From Acidobacteriota bacterium (GTDB lineage: Bacteria > Acidobacteriota > Terriglobia > Terriglobales > Acidobacteriaceae), in assembly GCA_021793595.1 (NCBI GenBank), contig JAJYSL010000075.1, positions 1 through 18,591 on the forward strand: a stretch of DNA of 18,591 nt. The letters are read 5' to 3'. Position 1 is the stretch's first letter. Every line of letters starts with the position of its first letter. The notes beneath the pieces are model-generated. The model ran no database searches, had not been told where the DNA came from, and was given only the letters and a program-made list of their open reading frames with translations. Positions 14,848-18,591 of this stretch are shown in pieces. Position numbers and translations under genes: made by a program.

Positions 14848-17115
14848 ATGAAATTGAAATGGATTCCACTGACACTTGCGTTGCTTCTGCCAGGCATCGC
14901 CGTCTATGCGCAGCATACAACCGCCAGCTACACGCAAACAGTGGACAAGGCCGCCCCCACGGTCGGCCTCACTTCGTCCCTGAACCCCAGCACGTATACG
15001 GCGAGCGTGACCTTCGTCGCCACCGTGCCTACCGATGCAACAGGCACCGTCCAGTTTCTCGATGGATCAACCGCGATCGGGCCAGCAGAAACGATCTCGA
15101 ATGGGGTGGCCCAGTATTCGACGACGGCACTCCCTGTGGGAGCAAACTCGATCGTTGCCTCTTACAGTGGAGACGCAAACAATAACGCGGAGATATCCAG
15201 TCCGCTCGACCAGGTCGTCAACAAAGCAGCCAGTACGACGATGCTGGCCAGTTCCAATGCGAATTCCGTGTACTCTGTGCCAGTGACCTTTACCGCGACG
15301 GTGACCACGCCCGCGGCAGCAACGGGAACTGTGACGTTTTATGCAGGGGCGCAGGCCCTTGGCAGCTCTCCCTTGTCAGGAGGGACAGCCAGCTTCACAT
15401 CGACTTTGCCGGCAGGATCGTATCAGGTCTCGGCAACCTATTCAGGAGATGGAAATTTTCTGGGTTCCACGTCGAACTCAATTACGCAGGGGGTGGCAGC
15501 AGCACCCGGCACTGTGACCTTGACCAGTACCCCGAACCCCTCTGTGTATAGCTATCAATTGACCCTGACGGTGGCATTGCCGCCGACCGCCACCGGGTCT
15601 GTCACGTTCCTCGACGGCACGACCACGCTCGGGACAGCCCCGCTGGCCGAAAGTGCAGCCACCTTCCAGACCTCAACGCTGACAGCGGGGACGCATACAC
15701 TGACCGCGCAGTACAACGGCGACGCCAACTTCCAGCCTGGTACTTCGCAGCCTTTGTCTCAGGTAGTGAATCAAGACGGGACGGTTTCAGAGGTCTACGT
15801 CAGTCCCGCATCGGGCGCAGTGGTGGGAACAAACCTTGTTTTCACCGCGCTGGTCGATACGGCCAGCCTGACACCTACTAGGATCGTGCAGTTTCTAGAC
15901 GGAACGAACGTGCTTGGCACAAGCAATGTCACAACCGTCAACAATACAAACCTGCTTCCCTACTCTCTCAATTTCGGCCAGTGGACGACCGAGGCCAACG
16001 GCGTCGCTGCTCCTGCCTTGACGGGGAACGCAGCCAACGGGCCCGATGGAAGCACAAACTCCGCCACCCTCATAGCTTTCCCCGACACTTCTGCACCCGG
16101 CAATCAGGGCGCGGACTTCGCAGGCGTAGATCTGACCGGTACCGGTTCTTATGCCGGCAAACCAGTGACCTTCTCTGTGTGGCTTGAATCTCAGAACCCT
16201 GGGACCGTTACGATGCTGCTGTCGGACGGCTCAGACACAAACCAACTCGCGCAGACCTGCAACGTCTCGACTGTTTGGCAGCGATGCTCGGTCACTCTCA
16301 ACCTGCCGAGTTCCGCCAGCACCGGATTCGCGGCACATATCCGCAATTGGGGCGCGACCGCGGAATCCATCAACGTGTGGGGAGCGCAGGTCGAACAGGC
16401 CGCGGCGCCCGGCGTCTACATCCTGACGAACGGCGCAAGTGCCTCCGGTACTGGCGGGACAGCGACCTTCGCCATTTCCACCTTGCTGGCCGGGACGCAT
16501 CCGATCACCACGGTATATTCCGGCGATACGAATTACACAACATCGACTTCCCCGGTCCTTCCGGTGGTCATTGGCCAGGGGGCATCCGCAGTGGCCCTGG
16601 CTTCGTCCGTCAATCCATCGAACTATGGACAATCCGTGACCTTCACCGCCACAGTCACTGGCCCTGGCATCACGCCGACAGGGACTGTGACCTTCTATAA
16701 CGGTGCCTCGCCAATCGGTACAGGGACGGTCAACGCAAGCGGCGTTGCGACGTTCGTCACTTCCGCGCTGGCAGGAGGGTCCCACAACATCACCGCCCAA
16801 TATGGAGGCGACACCCAGTACAATTCGGCAACCTCCAGCGTGCTGACCCAAATCGTCAACAAGATCGGGGCGACACTCACCATTGCGGCTGTTCCCAATC
16901 CTTCTGTCTTCGGCCAGTCGGTGACCTTCACGATGACGATCATTGGCGCCAATGGGGTCGCCCCAACCGGGAGCCTGACCCTGACGGACAACGGCAATCC
17001 TCTGTCTACGGTGACGCTCGACCCAACTGGAAAAGCCACGTTCACTATTTCAAACCTCACCGCCGGCTCCCACGATATCGAGGCGGTCTATAGCGGCGAC
17101 CAAAACTACCAATAA
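14848..17115 (+). CDS. P2: exported Ig-repeat protein, split Ig at both ends
   Basis: 755 residues. The signal peptide is 21 residues, ending AVYA|Q. The mature protein starts QHTTASYTQTVDKAA, which matches the last strand of an Ig repeat rather than its beginning. Five complete Ig domains follow (about 37-127, 128-219, 220-310, 311-578 and 579-674). The fourth is interrupted by a phage-tail-type jelly-roll at about 366-537 (TNLLPYSLNFGQW ... INVWGAQVEQA). A sixth Ig (675-755) stops at GDQNYQ without its final strand. The gene starts 13 bases after the P1 stop; TAGGAG places the P1 stop codon within the ribosome binding site, so translation is probably coupled. It may form polymers through its own two ends. 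Confidence 0.85.
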   Translation: MKLKWIPLTLALLLPGIAVYAQHTTASYTQTVDKAAPTVGLTSSLNPSTYTASVTFVATVPTDATGTVQFLDGSTAIGPAETISNGVAQYSTTALPVGANSIVASYSGDANNNAEISSPLDQVVNKAASTTMLASSNANSVYSVPVTFTATVTTPAAATGTVTFYAGAQALGSSPLSGGTASFTSTLPAGSYQVSATYSGDGNFLGSTSNSITQGVAAAPGTVTLTSTPNPSVYSYQLTLTVALPPTATGSVTFLDGTTTLGTAPLAESAATFQTSTLTAGTHTLTAQYNGDANFQPGTSQPLSQVVNQDGTVSEVYVSPASGAVVGTNLVFTALVDTASLTPTRIVQFLDGTNVLGTSNVTTVNNTNLLPYSLNFGQWTTEANGVAAPALTGNAANGPDGSTNSATLIAFPDTSAPGNQGADFAGVDLTGTGSYAGKPVTFSVWLESQNPGTVTMLLSDGSDTNQLAQTCNVSTVWQRCSVTLNLPSSASTGFAAHIRNWGATAESINVWGAQVEQAAAPGVYILTNGASASGTGGTATFAISTLLAGTHPITTVYSGDTNYTTSTSPVLPVVIGQGASAVALASSVNPSNYGQSVTFTATVTGPGITPTGTVTFYNGASPIGTGTVNASGVATFVTSALAGGSHNITAQYGGDTQYNSATSSVLTQIVNKIGATLTIAAVPNPSVFGQSVTFTMTIIGANGVAPTGSLTLTDNGNPLSTVTLDPTGKATFTISNLTAGSHDIEAVYSGDQNYQ
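14911..14955 (+). other. N-terminal donor strand of P2
   Basis: It encodes mature residues QHTTASYTQTVDKAA. Placed behind the P1 end GDSNYH, the twelve positions H-QHTTAS-YTQTV align without a gap to LPSTSAPYTQVV at the end of the preceding complete P1 domain. The signal-peptidase site thus falls exactly at the break in the Ig domain. Confidence 0.55.
15944..16460 (+). other. Phage-tail-type jelly-roll insert in P2
   Basis: About 170 residues with the same motif order as the two P1 inserts: NLLPYSLNFGQW, GPDGSTNSATLI, VTFSVWLES, VWGAQVEQAAAPGVYILTNG. It sits at the same loop of its host Ig domain (after VLGTSNVTTV and before TATFAISTLLAGTHPIT). Confidence 0.6.
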
Positions 17116-17125
17116 GCAGCAGGCT

Positions 17126-17160
17126 GGGCGCCTCTCGCAAAGAGGCGCCCATTGCGAGAG
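17126..17160 (+). promoter_or_regulatory. Two mutually exclusive hairpins before P3
   Basis: Stem A pairs GGGCGCCTCT (17126-17135) with AGAGGCGCCC (17141-17150) over a five-base loop. Stem B pairs CTCTCGCAA (17132-17140) with TTGCGAGAG (17152-17160). Both are perfect and share bases, so only one can form at a time. Stem B covers the GAGAG that would serve as ribosome binding site for the ATG at 17167; stem A leaves it free. No U-tract follows, so it is not a classical terminator. Confidence 0.5.
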
Positions 17161-17166
17161 ACTGAC

Positions 17167-18102
17167 ATGAAAAAACAGACTTTACTTCTCGGAATGTTGT
17201 TTCTGCTATCGGTGGCCGCGGCCGGCGCGCAGATCCACGCCAACGTGACGGTCAATGTGGCGCAGGCCACGCCTACGATCACGCTTCCGTCACCGCCTGT
17301 GAGGATCGTGAACGTAGGCCAGACGTTTGCCTGGCAAGCCAGTGTGCAGGGAGTCCCTGCCGCCGCTCCCTCCGGAGACATCCTGATCTCCGCAAATACC
17401 GCGAACACATCCAATTCCCTGTCCAGCGGCCCCATCCCACTGTCCGCGCAGTCTTCCAGCGGAGGCATTCTTCATCCGAACCCATGGGCGATGAAAACCA
17501 CAGTCAGTGGTCTGTTCACGGTGCAAGCCGTATACCAGGGCGACACCAATTACACTTCCGCCACATCGGCCTCGCAGCAGGTCGAGGTCCTTCCTCCTGC
17601 AGATTTCTCGATCGACGTTCCGGCAAGCGCCAATGTCAAACAGGGGCAGTCCCTTTCCACAGTTGTGACTGTCCATTCAATCAACAACTTCACCGGCACT
17701 GTCAATCTGACTTGTGCTGGGCTGGGGCCGCTCATGGGATGCACTCCGTCCTTGAGGGCCCTGGTTTTGTCCTTGCCGGCGTCCGCTTATCAGCAGTTCA
17801 CGGCAACGCCGGCCTCGGCTTCGTCGAATCTGGCGATCACAACGACCGCCACAACGGTCACTACCGTTTCGTCCGGCTTCTTTCTTTTTCTGTTCTCCGG
17901 AGGTTCGCGGCGGAAACGGAAAAGCAAGCGCCCCTATACGATTGTGCTTGCCTTGCTCGGGAGCATGCTGGTATTGGCCGGATGCGGAGGCCTGCGCTAT
18001 CTGCAGTCGAATGGGACACCTCGCGGTACCTACAGGATCTCGATCACCGGCACGTCGGGTAGTCTTATCCACACACAATTCGTAGACGTCACGGTCGACT
18101 AA
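17167..18102 (+). CDS. P3: Ig protein with internal membrane/lipobox segment
   Basis: 311 residues; the frame also opens at a TTG (17152), but the ATG at 17167 begins the signal peptide (21 residues, ending AGA|Q). The mature N terminus QIHANVTVNVAQA resembles a final Ig strand and is followed by a full, diverged Ig domain (about 35-143, with GDTNYTSATSASQQVEV intact). A second Ig-like domain (PADFSIDVPASANVKQGQ onwards) is interrupted at about 237-280 by a short hydrophobic stretch (GFFLFLF), a basic loop (RRKRKSKR), a longer hydrophobic helix and LAGC, with Cys at residue 273. The remaining GTYRISITGTSGSLIHTQFV completes the Ig domain. This makes P3 the only member of the operon with a membrane anchor. 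The arrangement is, from memory, common in acidobacterial Ig proteins. Confidence 0.8.
   Translation: MKKQTLLLGMLFLLSVAAAGAQIHANVTVNVAQATPTITLPSPPVRIVNVGQTFAWQASVQGVPAAAPSGDILISANTANTSNSLSSGPIPLSAQSSSGGILHPNPWAMKTTVSGLFTVQAVYQGDTNYTSATSASQQVEVLPPADFSIDVPASANVKQGQSLSTVVTVHSINNFTGTVNLTCAGLGPLMGCTPSLRALVLSLPASAYQQFTATPASASSNLAITTTATTVTTVSSGFFLFLFSGGSRRKRKSKRPYTIVLALLGSMLVLAGCGGLRYLQSNGTPRGTYRISITGTSGSLIHTQFVDVTVD
17230..17268 (+). other. N-terminal donor strand of P3
   Basis: It encodes QIHANVTVNVAQA, directly after the predicted cleavage site. Placed behind the P2 end GDQNYQ, it restores an Ig C-terminal strand and linker (compare TQIVNKIGA in P2), with one residue fewer than the usual repeat. 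Confidence 0.45.
17876..17985 (+). other. Membrane hairpin/lipobox insert in P3
   Basis: It encodes GFFLFLFSGG, the basic loop RRKRKSKR, then YTIVLALLGSMLVLAGC. The second half alone resembles a complete lipoprotein signal peptide (basic n-region, hydrophobic core, LAGC lipobox), but it lies in the middle of the protein inside an Ig domain. Confidence 0.55.
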
Positions 18103-18117
18103 GGTCTTCGCGATTTG

Positions 18118-18172
18118 TGGTATGCTTTTCTTGTAATACCATAATAACCCGTGTATTTCTAATAACCTGTGT
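18118..18172. promoter_or_regulatory. Inverted and direct repeats after P3
   Basis: TGGTAT (18118-18123) and ATACCA (18136-18141) form an inverted repeat. Two 12-base direct repeats AATAACCCGTGT/AATAACCTGTGT (18143-18154 and 18161-18172) follow with an 18-base period. They are AT-rich and lie before the hairpin, so they might be regulator sites or part of the 3' untranslated region. Function unknown. Confidence 0.3.
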
Positions 18173-18175
18173 CGC

Positions 18176-18199
18176 AGAGGCCACCCAAGGGTGGCCTCT
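18176..18199 (+). terminator. Hairpin ending the Ig-repeat operon
   Basis: A perfect ten-base-pair stem AGAGGCCACC/GGTGGCCTCT with the loop CAAG lies about 75 bases after the P3 stop. The stem is strong, but the following bases (CGCTATTC) lack a U-tract, so it may act as an RNA 3'-end stabiliser or with another termination factor. Confidence 0.5.
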
Positions 18200-18250
18200 C
18201 GCTATTCAGGTTCATTCGCTAATCTCACAAGATCGCAGATTTGCAGTCTC

Positions 18251-18265
18251 AGGGAAGACTTCCCT
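18251..18265. promoter_or_regulatory. Palindrome before the small basic ORF
   Basis: AGGGAAG-A-CTTCCCT is a perfect 15-base palindrome with a single central base, 26 bases before the GTG start at 18292. The one-base centre is too small for an RNA loop, so a dimeric DNA-binding protein site is more likely. Confidence 0.3.
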
Positions 18266-18291
18266 TTGCGCTGTAGGAAAGGACGTGTGTC

Positions 18292-18450
18292 GTGAAAAGG
18301 AAACTCAAAAAGCTGACCAAGGAGACCATGGTCCGCGCTATGGCGAGAGTGAACGTTGGCCAGCCAAAGCCGGCGTGCGCGTTTCACGACAAGCGGCACC
18401 GATCCCTCGCCCGAATTGCCGACAAGGAACGCCGCTCCGTGGAAGAGTAG
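18292..18450 (+). CDS. Small basic hypothetical protein (GTG start)
   Basis: A 52-residue protein starts with GTG and has AGGAAAGGA about 9-15 bases upstream, a good ribosome binding site. The sequence is highly basic at the start (KRKLKKLTKETMVRAMARVN), then VGQPKPACAF and a charged tail ending ERRSVEE. I do not recognise a domain; the KLTKETMVRAM and GQPKP pattern looks protein-like, not random. It lies beyond the operon hairpin and is probably transcribed on its own. Confidence 0.5.
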   Translation: MKRKLKKLTKETMVRAMARVNVGQPKPACAFHDKRHRSLARIADKERRSVEE

Positions 18451-18583
18451 CCGCTGCTTGACCACCCCCCCCACTTTGCATGCTCCCGTTGGCGGTCGTT
18501 TGGACGCATTCGTTCCAGAAGTTTTAGAAAAGCACTTTCGGGATCGAGAAGTAAGGAGTATCGTCTACAAGTAAGGATATTTT
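18451..18583. other. Short spacer with possible gene remnant
   Basis: A run of eight C (18465-18472) is followed by an open frame encoding GRLDAFVPEVLEKHFRDREV and a stop at 18572-18574. It has protein-like composition but no start with a ribosome binding site, so it may be the tail of a decayed gene. Confidence 0.3.
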
Positions 18584-18591
18584 ATGGTGTT
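18584..18591 (+). CDS. Possible gene start cut by the window edge
   Basis: An ATG at 18584 is preceded by AAGGA with a six-base spacing. Only eight bases are visible, so nothing can be said about the product. Confidence 0.3.

Noticed and set aside
14832..14910. Stop-codon readthrough or frameshift fusing P1 and P2 into one protein
   Set aside because: The frame following the TAG of P1 does not encode P2, and P2 has its own ribosome binding site and signal peptide exactly before the Ig strand. Separate proteins explain the sequence better.
16231..16851. 206-codon minus-strand frame inside P2 and several shorter ones inside P1
   Set aside because: They mirror GC-rich Ig repeats in the antisense direction; their Arg/Gly-rich sequences have no domain.
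17152..17166. TTG start for P3 at 17152
   Set aside because: It would place five extra charged residues before the signal peptide and lies in a hairpin arm; the ATG at 17167 gives a standard signal peptide.
18465..18472. Run of eight C as a phase-variation switch
   Set aside because: It lies outside any well-supported gene; slippage there would not restore or break a recognisable reading frame.

Overview
The window (moderately GC-rich, three large Ig-like repeat genes, no RNA genes seen) most resembles an accessory region of an Acidobacteriota genome, probably class Terriglobia. The basis is the style of the genes: YGQSVTF/YSGD-type bacterial Ig repeats with CSPNP-x-YG disulfide variants, a terminal Ig domain interrupted by a membrane/LAGC segment, an M48-like periplasmic protein, and an EEMTL-type XRE regulator. 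The assignment is inference; no marker gene is present.

Left part (1-7349). No convincing gene lies in 1-362. A large minus-strand gene for a six-hairpin glycosidase-like protein (363 to about 2720) has lost its 5' end. It abuts head-to-head a plus-strand XRE regulator (2733-2960) that has also lost its 5' end, so a rearrangement breakpoint lies near 2700-2724. Next come a minus-strand two-TM protein with CxxC pairs at both ends (3062-3586) and, divergently, a two-gene plus-strand unit: an outer-membrane beta-barrel protein (3815-4459) and an exported M48-like protein whose HExxH reads MELAH (4475-6142). A hairpin separates these from the convergent minus-strand gene for a probable tandem ribbon-helix-helix DNA-binding protein (6223-6675). 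A small basic ORF (6760-6978) follows.

Central and right part (7350-18102). Three exported proteins, called P1, P2 and P3 here, form one apparent operon. P1 (2494 aa) carries an FG-GAP-like propeller, a YVTN propeller, about 13 Ig-like domains, three MBG-like modules and two phage-tail-type jelly-roll inserts. P2 (755 aa) has six Ig-like domains and one such insert. P3 (311 aa) has two Ig-like domains and a membrane/lipobox segment. P1 and P2 both stop inside their last Ig domain, right after the GDxNY motif, without the final beta strand. The mature N termini of P2 and P3 each begin with what looks like exactly that missing strand.

Main hypothesis: the three proteins assemble head-to-tail by donor-strand complementation of split Ig domains. 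P1 would be the tip (acceptor only), P2 the shaft (donor plus acceptor, possibly polymerising) and P3 the membrane base (donor only). This matches the logic of chaperone-usher or type V pili but uses Big_3_5-type domains, and no chaperone or usher gene is visible. The last 490 bases hold a terminator-like hairpin, short repeats, a small basic ORF starting with GTG, and the possible start of a further gene at the edge.
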